Source: Spodoptera frugiperda (Eukaryota; Arthropoda; Insecta; Lepidoptera; Noctuidae). From it: DNA of 64,000 nt. The stretch is from the NCBI RefSeq assembly GCF_023101765.2, contig NC_064239.1:8811315-8875314 (forward strand), given 5' to 3'. A model generated the notes under the pieces. It was not told the DNA's origin and ran no database searches. It saw only the letters and a program-made list of their open reading frames with translations. Positions 32,529-45,800 of this stretch are shown here, one piece after another. The position numbers and the translations under genes are program-made. How positions within the stretch are numbered: the stretch's first letter is position 1; each line of letters starts with the position of its first letter.

Positions 32529-34039
32529 ATGTTAAAGTATTTAGTGCTTATGACATTTTGTTTTTCTTGTATTGATTCTAAATCTTCTTTGGAAGTCGTA
32601 AGTAATATAATAGCAATTATTCTACAATGATTCGGTTTCCCATTACTTGAAGAAGTATTCTAATTAACTTTAAGGAGTTGCGAGATTGAGTCCTTTTTTA
32701 GATATGTCCCAAAAATTAACTGAAAATTTCAAAATGTGATTACTCATAATACTTTATTGGAACATAATATTTAAACCAATAAATAATAAATAGGCACTCA
32801 GAAACCACAGCTAAGCGTTAACCAGTAACAGTTTATATGTTTATAGGGCGAATTTGACCTGAAACTGACAAAATACGAAGACTGCAGTGGGCCTAAACGG
32901 AAGGCCTGCGTTGCATCAACAGTGAAAATTCACAACGATGTCACATTGGCCTTAGATTTTAACATTAAAGAAAATATGAAGGCGGTTAAGGTATTTTTTA
33001 TAACTCAATCTATAAATATAAAAATAAGTCCGGTTTTCCTTCCTGACGCTATAACTCCAGAACGCAAGAACCGATTTCCACGGTTTTGCATTCGTTGGAA
33101 AGGCCCTTATATATAAATTTAGGAAAAGATCAAGAAAATATTAGGAAGCAAGGGAAAATCCTTGATGGCTAAACCGAGTTTGCCGGGATTGCTAGTTAAA
33201 CATAAAATAGAACCCATAATCAATACAACTACATACTTACAAAGAGACGATGGAGATTGAATTATTTCATCAACATCCTCAACATGTCACTTTCCGCAGC
33301 TGCACATTGAAAATGCATCTTAAGATTTACATCAAAAGGTTTAAAATAACTTAATCTTTCTTTTTTCAGGGAAAGATCATAGGATGGATGAACAAGAATA
33401 ATCCCTTACTACGAGTTTCGATTAGAGACCTATGTGAACACATTTTTTTTAGAGCCTTGCTTGCAAATATTTTGAATAACTCCGATCAATGTGCATTTAA
33501 TAAGGTAAAAATTATGGACTTTATAGACTTGAAAGAAAGTTGAAAGTTGGTCCTATCTTAGGTAAAAGGACCACATTTCAATACACGTGGCAAATTTTGT
33601 CAAACCAAGTACCATAACCCTTTTTATTGCTACTAGGCACCATTTAGGACTCCAATCGAATGCAAAGACCTTAAGGACCATTACATTAAATAACACATAT
33701 TTATCTCTATTTATTCTATATAAGAAATCCCAAAATGGATATGCAGTGCTAATATGTACCTTTGTTTTGCTATATATTTTTCCTGTATGTATGTATGTAC
33801 ACAATATACGATTGTGTACCTACATAAATAATTTAAATAAAACAATTATGGTCCTTCTTTAACAGGGACGCTATCAATTTACGGTAGACATCCAGAAGGT
33901 GTCGCGCAGTTTCTATGGGAGCAAGTACATGTACGGGAATTGGACGTTTCAATGGATTTTCTACAATGACGTCTGCAATCTGCACTGCGGTTTGCTTAAC
34001 CTCTCGATGACTCCAACAAAAACCCGTGTTCATGATTAA
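32529..34039 (+). CDS. Small secreted cysteine-rich glycoprotein S2
   Basis: Four phase-0 exons: 32529-32597, 32847-32990, 33370-33504, 33866-34039; 173 residues. Signal peptide MLKYLVLMTFCFSCIDS. Exon 2 C-x7-C (CSGPKRKAC), exon 3 C-x18-C with sequon NNS, exon 4 MYGNWTFQW and CNLHC. Same plan as S1 (exon 2 is exactly the same length) but strongly diverged in sequence, above all in exon 2. AATAAA overlaps the stop region (gattaataaattaag). Extracellular protein of unknown function; it follows S1 in the same direction. Confidence 0.88.
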
Positions 34040-34214
34040 TAAATTAAGTTTACTTTGTTAATTTAATTGTTTTTTTTTTGTTCAACTTGTTGATGCAACA
34101 AACTTCACGCGTTTTTGATCCCCGAAGAAATAGGCAACGTAAGACCCACATATTATTACCAGTTGTGTTTGTCCTTATGTCCGGGAAATGAGTGCCATGA
34201 TACCAGTACCCTTA

Positions 34215-34350
34215 AGTACCCTTAATTATAAAGTTTAAAGTAATCGAAACGAGAGCGCGTTAGGCGCTCTGATTAGTTGGTTTATTTGAACCGGCCAATC
34301 AGAGCGCTCTCTTTTCCATTACTTCAAACGTAAAGCAAACTAAGGGTACT
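34215..34350. repeat. Short fold-back MITE (family M3), copy 3
   Basis: 'aaagtaatcgaaacgagagc', 'gctctgattagttggtttat', 'ccggccaatcagagcgctct', 'acgtaaagcaaactaaggg'. It lies between S2 and S3; a terminal fragment also at 50218-50247. Confidence 0.7.
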
Positions 34351-35000
34351 GAAGTGAGCCTGTCATAGCAGGCTAATAAAGTAACCACTATTAGCACCAA
34401 GAATGGAATTGGGACCACAACTATTAAGTACCGTAGCATTGTCGAAAAATTGCTTTATCCGACCCCTTGGTCAGCGTCGCTCTTTAATAAACCTGACCTT
34501 CAAACCGCAATTCTCAACCCTCTTGCTTAGTGGCGAGGCTTTTGCAAACTCTTATTTGGTGGAATCCCATAATCCAGTCCACTGGGTTAGGGACGTTGTA
34601 TGCAAAAACCTTTAAATCCTGAAAATCAAAACATACATTTCTACGTAAATATAACATTTATAGCATAGTATTATATGAGTTACATCGCCCACTTAAAATC
34701 TTCTGGAAACTTTATACCACCCAGGAAATACTCGTAGAACAAAACCATTATCTCTTTAATTTACTAGATCATCTCCATAATTTAGCTCAACTAACAAGCA
34801 TTGTAAAAATAAACCAAATGCTCGGTTTCCAATAATTTAAAGCAATCATATAAAAATTTTACTCTCCAACGAACCATTTAATAGGGCATTAAACGGTTAA
34901 GCAAAAATGAACCGTAATGACGTACTACACCTAAGTATCCTTGTAAAATTTCACTTAGTTGTTCCACACTAAACTTGCTTGAAGTCCCTTTGTGTGCAAG
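34351..35000. other. S2-S3 spacer, no gene
   Basis: Nothing recognised; the promoter of S3 should lie at its right end, but I see no convincing TATA box. Confidence 0.45.
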
Positions 35001-36498
35001 ATGTTTATACATTGGCTTATCCTGATCACAGCATATACTGTCCAAGTGTCGTCAAGTGCACAAAAAGAGTATGTAAGTCAATGTGTAAATTCATGGATTG
35101 TTTGAAAATCTTTTACTATGGTATTTATTATCTTCATGAACAAGTATGTACTTAAGGACCATGGACTCATGTTAATGTTACAGTTCACTGGCGTGATACT
35201 AAAAAGGCCAGGCATACAATTTTGAAATGACCAGCAGTAGATGGAAAGCTTTGAAATATATTTCTTGGTACCTAATTCGCCAATATTATCTATATTATTT
35301 TCTTCCAGGGTACATTCAATTTGACAATAACACAGTTCGACATTTGCAAAGGACCAAAGCAAAAGGATTGTGCGCATTCGACGGCTTCAATCAGCAATAC
35401 TTCTACTTCTTTGATATACGAAATTGATGTTCTACAAAATGTGTCGCCAACAAAGGTAGGTAACCGGTGACAGGAGTAAGCGGAGGATTTGCCTTTCACA
35501 GTTTTTTAAGGGCAGTCAATGCAACGGCTTAATAAAAATGAATGAATTTATTACACAAATGGCGAAAAGTGGTTGTACATTGTATTTTTTACTTGTCGTA
35601 ATGGCAATTTGGAATTACGTGTTGTAATGAGCACCTCTGCCTACTCTTTCGGGGATAAACGGCGTGACGTTGGTGTTGTATAGGTGTAAAGACATATAAA
35701 ATGCATCACCTATGATCCAAAGGACCACATACGATGACAGATAAACAGAACATCACAAACAAATAAGTTACTAATAAGGTTACCTTAATTGATTTGAACA
35801 AACTGGAAAAGCTAATTTACACTAATCCTATTTGTATTTTTACTTCTAGGGAAAAATTGTAGCAGTAACCAATAGTAAAGAGTTCCTTAGATTACAAGTG
35901 AAGAAACCATGCGAGCATCTTTTTTTGAGGCCTCTCTTCAGTTCCCTCATGAATGTTACTAAGGATTGCTATGTCGTGAAAGTAAGTATTTTGATTAACT
36001 AAAAAAAGAGTAGGCTGTGTAATGTCGCCACGTCTGCGCACGCTGCTCATGATGAAGAGTCCCTCTGTGACTCGAAACTAGTAGAGGTTTTCTCTATTAA
36101 TGTACTTGAGTAAACCGTGTTTTTTTTAGTTAATTTTGTATGTCTCACAATATTTATTATGAGTATTTGATTATTTTAATATTAACTTTTTTGACTTCAC
36201 CTGCCTTCGATGAAGCGATCAGGAGTGTCAAACACTATCCTGATCTAACTTCTTTGAGGCCCAGTAACCCTTGCGACATTTTTATTTGCCCTTACTAGCA
36301 CGTACATTAATATTAACGTATGCCTTTTTACAGGGACACTACAAGTTCCAAGTCGACATCCTGGCGATTGCTCAGTCATATTTCGGTGGCACATTTGTGT
36401 TTGGCAACTGGACTTTCAAGTCGTTATTCTACAATGATGCTTGTAATTTCTCTTGCGCCAATATACAAGTTGTCATGTCTCCGAAGAAAGAACACTAA
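35001..36498 (+). CDS. Small secreted cysteine-rich glycoprotein S3
   Basis: Four phase-0 exons: 35001-35072, 35309-35455, 35850-35981, 36334-36498; 171 residues. Signal peptide MFIHWLILITAYTVQVSSS. Exon 2 C-x7-C (CKGPKQKDC) and a Ser/Thr-rich stretch with sequons NTS and NVS; exon 3 C-x18-C with sequon NVT; exon 4 GGTFVFGNWTFKSLFYND and CNFSC. It is closest to S0 in exon 4 (both have FGNWTF/LGNWTF followed by SLFY). A polyadenylation signal AATAAA lies at about 36682. Third complete member of the tandem family, function unknown. The sequons in exons 3 and 4 are shared by all copies for which the exon is present, which supports secretion and glycosylation. Confidence 0.88.
35510..35690 (+). 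repeat. Dispersed repeat fragment in intron 2 of S3
   Basis: 'tgaatttattacacaaatgg', 'gaaaagtggttgtacattgt', 'gagcacctctgcctactctt', 'tcggggataaacggcgtgac'. The inverse is visible at 54090-54175. Confidence 0.5.
36010..36155. repeat. MITE-like repeat (family M2)
   Basis: 'gcgcacgctgctcatgatga', 'agagtccctctgtgactcga', 'aactagtagaggttttctct', 'gagtaaaccgtg'. Nearly the same as 63860-63965. It lies in intron 3 of S3. Confidence 0.65.
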
Positions 36499-36847
36499 AA
36501 GTTAAGGACAAGAATGAGTAGTCTATTGGTTATTATACACATTTAGCCGTATATTATGTAAACAGCAACGTAATATATAGGTACTACGTTCCTTAGGGTC
36601 TTCTTATTTGACCGAAATTCGACTCAAAGGACCAAATTGGAGAGGTAAAATTTTGTTTGTAGATATGGTTTCTTTATATTGAAATAAAACGCTAACAACT
36701 TAATAAAAACATCTTATTTTATTTTCCTAATTAACAATAAATTACTTAAATAATAACAAACGACTTTGGATTTATGTAGCTATTTCAAATACCCTTTACT
36801 TTGCACCAGCTTGTAGGCAGATATGTTATCCTCATTCTGTATTGAGT

Positions 36848-39800
36848 TCAGTCGAAAGGACAATCTTCGTTGTGTTCAAAACTGACGCAGTACATTCCTC
36901 GGGCCCTGAAAATAAAAGCAACTTTCAATCATTAACTGCACGATTGGCGCAGTGGCTGGGCAACCGGTTGCCGCATAACATGTCTCTCTGGTGTTTTGGG
37001 TGTCCATGGACGACGGAATTTTTTTACCATAGGGTGATCCGTCTGCTAGTTTACCTGCTTATTCCATAAAAAACTGGCATTACAATACTATAGTTAAACT
37101 CTTAAAAAGTCCTCAACTTACATATCAGGAACTTCTTCGCCAAGCACCACAGCTTTCCTATCGAACCTGATGCCCCAATGTCCTCGTTCCTTAGGGCATG
37201 TACTGTCGCATGGTATACCGACCAGGCGTCTTCTTTTCCTCACGCTCGCCGCAAAGTAACATGACGCCATGAAGTGACTGCAACGGGCTATACCTGAGGA
37301 TGTACAGGAGAATAAATCAGTCATATATGGGTAAATCAGTAATTTTATTTATTAAAAAAACTAAGACCATTCTCCCAAAAGAAACGAATCTAACTATTAA
37401 CTAATGAGCCCAAACTCGATATGTATATTACAAGCGCACACAAGGTAGTTCAAGATTTCATTAGACCATCTTCAGATCAGGTCCCATAATATTCTATGGT
37501 CACCCAATCTACTTGTTATTGCCAAGTTATATTTGTTTATATTTTTTTAATTATAAATAAGTTCCTGGATATTATTACGTGGTTGGTTACAGGAACAACC
37601 TAGGAAAATCGTATTAGATATTTAGCATTAATTGTGGAAGAGCCATGCTTCTGCACGAAAGGGCCGGCTCCACCTGAGTGATGCCACGGCCTCCCAGAAA
37701 ACCGACGTGAAACAACTCTTGCTTTGTGTTGAAAATCGTTGTGTGAGTGAGGTTACCGGAGTCCCATTTACCCCCCTTCCCAATCCTCGATTCCCCAACA
37801 ACCCTTAAATTCCTAAACTCTATAAGGCCGGCAACGGACTTGTAATGCCTCTGGGCTTTCGGTCGGCCTCGTTTACCGGCTAAAACCATAAAAAATTTGA
37901 AAACCATACTTACGCATAGCATGTCCCTTGCAACCAGGTTGTAACCGTCCACCATTGACACAGAAATCAGCATGGCCGACTAGACCGTCTTCTCCTAAGA
38001 AACCGGCGTTAGTATGCATCACATGGACCACGTAGGCATCATCTCTGCCTAACCTGAATTGACGAGATCCATATGCTGATACTAATGGTCTACCTGGATC
38101 TAGTCCTGGGAACAAAGAAAATATATTGTTTTGAGTGTATGAAAATTTTTATTATTATGCTATCGGCTTACTCACGTAATAGTTTGATGAGGAACTTGAG
38201 GAAGTCATGAGCAGCATTCCGCTACTGTAGCAGCGCGACAATATCCGCGTCATATGTCGCGGAATGCTGCTCATGAATATCATCCTTTAGCGTGGCTTGA
38301 AACTAGTCGAGTTCCTCGTCACACAGTTACGTGAGTAAACCGATAACATAATAATTAATTTAGTATGTCTCACGAAAGTTATAATAAAATTACATGAACA
38401 ATTTGCTATAATGGGAAGCGAGAAGCTAAAATGGAAGCGAGTTTATTCCATCACACTAAGCCAAAAATATTTAGTAACTAAAAACCCAATAAATATATTG
38501 CCTGAAAATCAAACCTAAGATCATTTAAAACAGCCGAAACCAACCCGATAATCGTAGAATACGAGTATCTATATTGATCAAAAAACAAAATATAATTATT
38601 GTTCAAATTGGTGTCTAAAGACAATGACTTTATGGTTTATTTCACTTTGAAGCCGTTATAACTGTTTTGGATTCCAGTTCGGAGTTGCCATATGAGAAAC
38701 AATTCCACTTTATCGTGCAAATTTTTGTTTACGAGTAGTATAATTTTTTCAGTCGATGATCTACGTAGGTATACTATGTAGGACTAAATAAGTATCTTTA
38801 AATACAACATTGTATATCGTAAAAATGTTTGTAGACAATACGAAAACCTTGAATACTCATCATCAATAACAGAAAATCTGGACGATGGCTACTGCCTCAA
38901 AATTAATGGCATGCTACTCGTATATATGTAAATTTTAATAAAGACAAGAACTATTAATAACTTTTTGTAGCATAACTACTACATTTTTTTATTTCAAAAA
39001 CGAATCTCTTTCATTACAAAGTAAATAATAATATACTTGTAACATAAGCAGTGAACATATAAATATAACATAAAACAGAATATTTCATATAAAAAAAATA
39101 TCTTGTACATGCCAAGAAAAGGTTTGTTTTTGTAAAAACTTGATACATGTCGTTTTCTAATAAAATCCTGGCAACCACATCAGTTTGCCCGAAGCCGGCT
39201 TTGGGCTCACACGTACGATCCGTATATTTTATTCTGCTCCTATTTTAAACATAAATAATGGTGAAAGTGGACGTTAAATATACTAAGGTAAGTCGCAAAT
39301 TTATTTAAATGATAGTTTTATGTGTAATTATTAATATATTAATGTAATATTCGGTTAATTTCATAAAAAAATATGGATGCTTTCATTTTATTTTTGTTGT
39401 GTGCTCTATACACAAACATGTTTGTTTTAAAGTATGTTATTTTTTATCCATCTCTTTTAAATTACACTACTACATTTATTTTGTTTTTAAATTAAGGTGA
39501 AACAAAGTAAATCTTAATAATGTTTGTTGATTTTGTGTGTACGTTTGTTACTCAATCACGTCAAAAACAACTGAAGCGATCGGGATGAAATTTAGAACAA
39601 AGGTAGATTATGGTCTGGAATAACACTTTTTTTTTTTTAAGGGGTATAACACATAGGACACTTAGCCCACGAGACTGCGGGCGAAGCCGCTGGCAGGAGC
39701 TAGTATATAAACATAATTGGGTTATCACTCTGTACCAGCTGTTACTATCACTATAAAAATAAAGTTGTCTTGACAACAACCAGATTGTATCAAAAACTGT

Positions 39801-42800
39801 TATCTAGACTTCTAGACTAAAATATAAAATAAATAAAAATAAAAATTGGAGTGTCTGTTTGTAATATTGAATTAACCGCTTTTTACTACATGCATATGAA
39901 TATACATACGATACATACACCAAAATAATATTTTTTGTCAATCTATCTGTTTGTTCTGGCTAATCTCTGAAATGACTGGACCGATTTTGACGGGACTTTT
40001 ATTGGAAGGTACTTGAAGTATGAAATGATTTTAGAAAAAACACAAAATTCTTAATTCTATTAGAAGCCATGACTTAGGAACTATACTTAACAGAGGGTTA
40101 GAGTTAGCGATCGCCATCCTAATAATTCAATAATCGACGGTGATATTACTTTAGTAGGTTTTATAAAAATATCTATAGACACATAGTTCTTGTTTATCGA
40201 TGTCGACAACGTGTACTTAAGTTTTTTAATCTAGAATATAAGAAAGATAGCTGACTATCGGTTAGTAACATTACGGAGATACTATCTATATAAGAAAACT
40301 AATCGGCCTTCATAAAATACAAACATAATTATAGAAAATATTAAGAAAAAAATTTAATAGAACATTTTATAGGTGCTTTTGTACTTGATGATTAAATGAA
40401 TTCAGTCATGCAATGTACCTACAAATATTTATAAACAAAATTGTCTGTTATTGTCCAAAAGAATAAGCAGGGATATGACTCATTGATTGAAATCCACTTT
40501 CCGCCGGTTTTGTTTTTAATTTATTGTTATTCCTGGACTGTATGTCGATACTATTATGATTTACGAAATCTAAGAATATTTTCTTTGTACAAAATTTAAC
40601 TCAAAATATAGTAGAAAAGCTAAACAAGATACTAATGAAAATCGCCGAAGAATATCTCCTTGGTGAAATTATAAATTATTAGGTACTGCGAGTGACTTCG
40701 CTCGCGTTCCCGTAGGATTAAAAGTATCATATCCCATAAGTCAGCTTCTACGTTGTCTGTATACTAAATTTCATCAAAATCAGTGATTGACTGACAACCA
40801 TCCAAACTAACAAACTTCCACATTATAATATTAGTGTGATTTTTTGTACCTAAACTCATTTATAGCTAAAACTTTTTTATGGTTAATGTACATAAAAACA
40901 AATAATAATTGCAACATTTGTAACTAAAAAGTCAATTCCTGACTCTACCCATCAATGTCAGTTAAAAGTCGATAGATCGAAAACTACTTAAATAAAACGA
41001 GAAACCCAAACAACATGAAAGCAGCTGAAGTTAAATTTATAAAAGTAAGTTATTATTCCTCATACTGAATCTAAAACCTCTGCTCACAAAATGAGAAATG
41101 GGTCAATTCAGTTCCTACTAAAACATTTATAACCAGATGAACTTCATCATGAGTTTAATATTTCGGTTCTCGGCAATAAGTTATATAGAGTCTAATACAA
41201 ACTACTAATACAAAAATGTAGGACTTGAGTCTCCTATACCTACATCACCATCCTCAATACAAATTCCTGCCGCAAAAAAACAAGGACAAACAAACCTGTT
41301 TTGAAACTAGCTAAGCTAAATATAATTCCTTCGATGATACCGTTGAACTCCTTGCTTGTCGGCAGGATGCGAACAATTTTATGTAATTGAATCGACATTA
41401 TACTGCTGAAGATGATTCCTCTCGTCAAAATATGGACTCATGCATAAATGCATAATATGAACTTACTTTAAATTATTGTTTAGGACATCAACTGGCTAAA
41501 GACCAGATAAAAAAAACAGTTTGTTCAGATTTTTTAGTTTTACAGTGTTTTAATTTATTCATTTTCTTGTGTGTTAAGTTGTTCATCAACAATGAGTGGG
41601 TGGACGCTGTCAGCAAGAAGACCTTCCCCACCATCAACCCTCAGGATGAGACCGTCATCGCACAAGTGGCTGAGGCAGACAAAGTGAGTATAAAGAATTA
41701 CGACCGATAATCCTATTCCTGTCTTAATAAAAATCACAACTAGTACAAGGCAGAATTAAAAGTCAATACTAATATTCGGGACATTTATACCAAAATTAAA
41801 CTCACGAAGCAGATATAACAAGCAGATATCTCCTCCTTGTACAGGCTGACGTAGATTTGGCGGTAGCAGCAGCGAAGAAAGCCTTCGCTCGCTACTCACC
41901 ATGGCGTCTAATGGATGCTTCCCGACGAGGTCTCCTCATGCTCAAGTTAGCAGAACTAATTGAATCCCAAGCCAGATATTTAGCTGAACTAGAAACTTTG
42001 GACTGTGGAAAGCCAGTGAAGGATGCTGAAGAAGAAGTTTACTACGCAGCGACTGTTTTAAGATATTATGCCGGCAAAGCTGACAAGATTTTGGGGAACA
42101 CCATACCTGCAGGTAAGTGGCGTCAATATTGTATCACTAAGGAATCCTATTGTAGGTGGTCGCACTAGTCAAAGGCTTTTGTTAATCCTTAAAAATCTTT
42201 TAGGATATCATTCTACCGTAATAGATCATTTCGTCTAATTCTGTCTAAGTATTTCATTTGCTTTAACTTTAGAACAGACATGTGCACACTCGTGATAATA
42301 ACTTTCTTTACACATATCTTCCATCTATTATAGTACTATGTTAATATTTACTATCATTGTTTCTATGTTATCTCTGCTAGACAGTGAGATAACTTTATTG
42401 ACGTCTATTGTCACGATTTTATAAACTCTTTAGAGCGTGATTATTATAATGTCGTGTGTTCAATGTTAGACAAAAACCTTACTTGTGTCTCGTAGATAAT
42501 GCCAGAGATGCAAGGTTATCTTGCCACATAATTTTGTAATCAACGAAACATCTGTATCATCAGTATCACAACAAAGTGCTTAAAGTATGGAAATAGGATT
42601 ATCCAATGAAAATATTATAGGTACGAGTATTGTATCGTGTTATGCATTATAGTATGTATGAGATACGCTGAAATACTTCGTCCCTAAAATAACCTTTTCA
42701 CCATAACTCATATCGCAATTGACAATCTTTCAAATTCTTCTTGAGTTTTGAACACATCGTGACTGCTTTTTTTGAAAGAGAAAATAATCAAATGTCTCTG

Positions 42801-45800
42801 ACCCTGTGGGAGGGAGAGAGAGTGCCAGACTCTTACTGACTATAAAACAACATATTCCGACTCCTGCTTCGACCCAGAGCCTCGGTAACCCGCAAGGTTG
42901 TCCGCAGACCCAGAAGACAAAATTGCTTTAAGTATATTTTTTAAATTTTCAGATGGTGAAGTAATGTCTTTTACTTTGAAGGAACCTGTCGGTGTCTGTG
43001 GTCAGATTATACCATGGAATTATCCTATACCAATGATATCATGGAAAATTGCACCAGCCTTAGCTGCCGGTATGTCTGATTTATTTTCTTCTATTATCAT
43101 TATTGTGATAAATGGTGTTTAATTAGCACCTGTCAACAGTACATCATATAATATTATTTTATCTTATGTTTCTTTACGTGTTTACCTTTCTATTGTTAAT
43201 TGAATAGCAGTTTACTTCCTAGTTTATTGAGAGCTATAATTACGTTAAATATATTAGCAAATCATTGGACTAAAGCATGACTGATGAGACTTTTATTCAA
43301 CACACATAGACTAACAGTAAATATACCTGTAGTTTCAGAAACGATTGCATTTATTGTTTCATATGATGGTTTTGGTGTTAAAAGTAAAAATTTTGATACT
43401 CGTATGCAGAGTCTTTTTTCGCTATGCGACGAGTAGTATATCAGTTCCAAGGAACGTTATGAATAGAAAAAGAAACCTTATGTCAAGCATTCCTCAAAAT
43501 GTGTTCATTACATTCCAGGCTGCACAATAGTTCTAAAACCAGCGGAACAAACACCCCTAACAGCGTTAGCAGTAGCAGCCCTGATCAAAGAAGCTGGTTT
43601 CCCTCCAGGAGTAGTCAATGTACTCCCAGGGTACGGACCTACAGCTGGAGCAGCTCTCACACACCACCCTGATGTCGACAAGATTGCTTTCACAGGATCC
43701 ACTGAGGTAGATCGTGTAAATGATGATGATGAATAGGATTTTGAGTTTCCACTAGAAGCAGAAAGAGATAGAAATGTGCTTGGATATATTTCAGTAATGT
43801 GGTTGTGTTACTTTTCCTGTTAAGGTGGCGACGAATTTATGAAATCAATTCCGTATTTTGGGCGATTGCTGAATATTTCAATAAATCGTTGGTTCTAAAT
43901 CTCAATTGGTTCTAAATTCGTTTATCTTATAAGGAATTGTAAAAAATAATATGTTTTCTTGAAGATATCTAGAAATGTTCTTATAATTCGTAACTTATAA
44001 ATCGAGCAATTGATAAAATTCGATATTATAATTATGAAAAAAACTAAGGGGAGGAGAGGTTAAGAGAATTCGAGGGGAAAATGTTTTGTTCACCTGTATC
44101 TATTCACACTTTGAATTCTATTCACCTCGTTTTACCACGTTAAATACTTTCAGGTTGGCCGCATAATTCTAGGAGCAGCTTCAGCAGTAAATCTAAAGCG
44201 AATCACATTGGAATTAGGTGGCAAGAGTCCTCTTGTGGTGTTTAATGATGCTGATGGTAATTTAAATTCTATATAATTTCAATAAGTTATAAGCTGAACT
44301 TCAGTTTTGAAAATATCTTCTAAGCTAATTAACTTATTATTGAACACTTCAGTGGAAAAAGCAGCGCAGATTGCTCATGCAGCAGCATTCGCGAACGCTG
44401 GACAGTGCTGTTGTGCTGGCACTAGGACTTACGTACAATCTGGTATCTACGACCAGTTTGTGAAGAAAGCTGCAGAGATTGCCTCCAAGAGATCCGTTGG
44501 AAATCCCTTTGAGAACGTCCAACAAGGACCTCAGGTTTGAAAATTATATATTTCCTACTGATTATGAACTGCCATTAAGTAACGTTAATATGTTTAATAA
44601 GATTGAAAAATCCCAGTCTTGCCATTATCCGAAATTTTTAAGATTGGCATAATTAATCTCTTTGATTACACATCAAGTTCTCTTCCATTTGTCACAATCA
44701 TCATGATCCGGAAGACGTCCACTGTGAAGTCTTTTCCCTTATTAGAGAGTTCTTCCATTTAAATACTTTTAAATTCATCACTCGCTCTGACATCTTCCTT
44801 TTCTTTACATGTGTTAGAGAAACGATTACCTTTGACAATTGGTAAACAAAACACACATTAACTATTTCCAGATAGACCAAGACATGTACACCAAAGTTCT
44901 GAGTTACATAACAGCTGGCAAAGAAGGGGGAGCGAAGTGCGTAGCTGGAGGTGACAAGGTGGGAGACAAGGGTTTCTACATCAAGCCAACTGTGTTTGCT
45001 GACGTCACTGATAACATGAAGATTGCTAGAGAAGAGGTAAGTCAAATGAAACTCGGAGGAGTAACAAAGGCCGTACCTGCTTTTGGGGCTATGGAGAATA
45101 AGGTTAGGGGATTTAAAGATTGGAAAGAGGAGGATTTGAGAAAAGTAAGAGCGTTTAAAGATTGGGGGAGAAGTGGCTTTGAGAAAATCAATTAACAAGT
45201 TTTTCTATAAGAATAAAATGATGAATGAAGTTTTTTCTTTCAGATATTTGGTCCAGTGCAAAGTATCTTGAAGTTCGATACGTTTGAAGAAGTGATAGAC
45301 AGGGCAAACGATACTAACTATGGGCTTGGTGCTGGAGTCATCACCAATGATATCACAACCGCACTTAGCTTCGCAAAACAAGTTCGTGCTGGGTCCATCT
45401 GGTAAGTAAATATTGTGAACAACTTCGTAATGGATGTAATAGATGATTTTGATCGAAATGTATCAAAAAAAGAGTCAAATGATACTCTCTACTCAAGATA
45501 TTTTAGAAAAGAGGTATCTTGACACACAAACGGACTAGAAATGTATCCTATAATGGTACCGATGTTTTTTTTTCGAGATGTGTAATGCTTGACTTGTATT
45601 CCAAACTTAGGGTAATGCTTTCAAGTTAACTTAAAGTTAGGAATAGACATAAATTGTCTTTTCTACGTTTCAGGGTTAACACGTACGACCACACGCCTAG
45701 TCAAACACCATTCGGAGGCTTTAAGGATTCCGGTCTTGGTAGAGAGCTGTAAGTGCATGTTTTACTGGTTTTTTGCTCTAAGATTTTTAGTAAAACCTGT

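Noticed and set aside
37873..37973. Extension of the lipase exon 6 open frame through the SINE to the left
   Set aside because: A clear donor at 37913/37912 (gtaagt on the minus strand) and an in-phase join to the exon at 37293 explain the protein better.
44701..45198. 165-codon minus-strand open frame overlapping ALDH-B exon 8
   Set aside because: It is the antisense shadow of the exon and its flanking intron; no domain.
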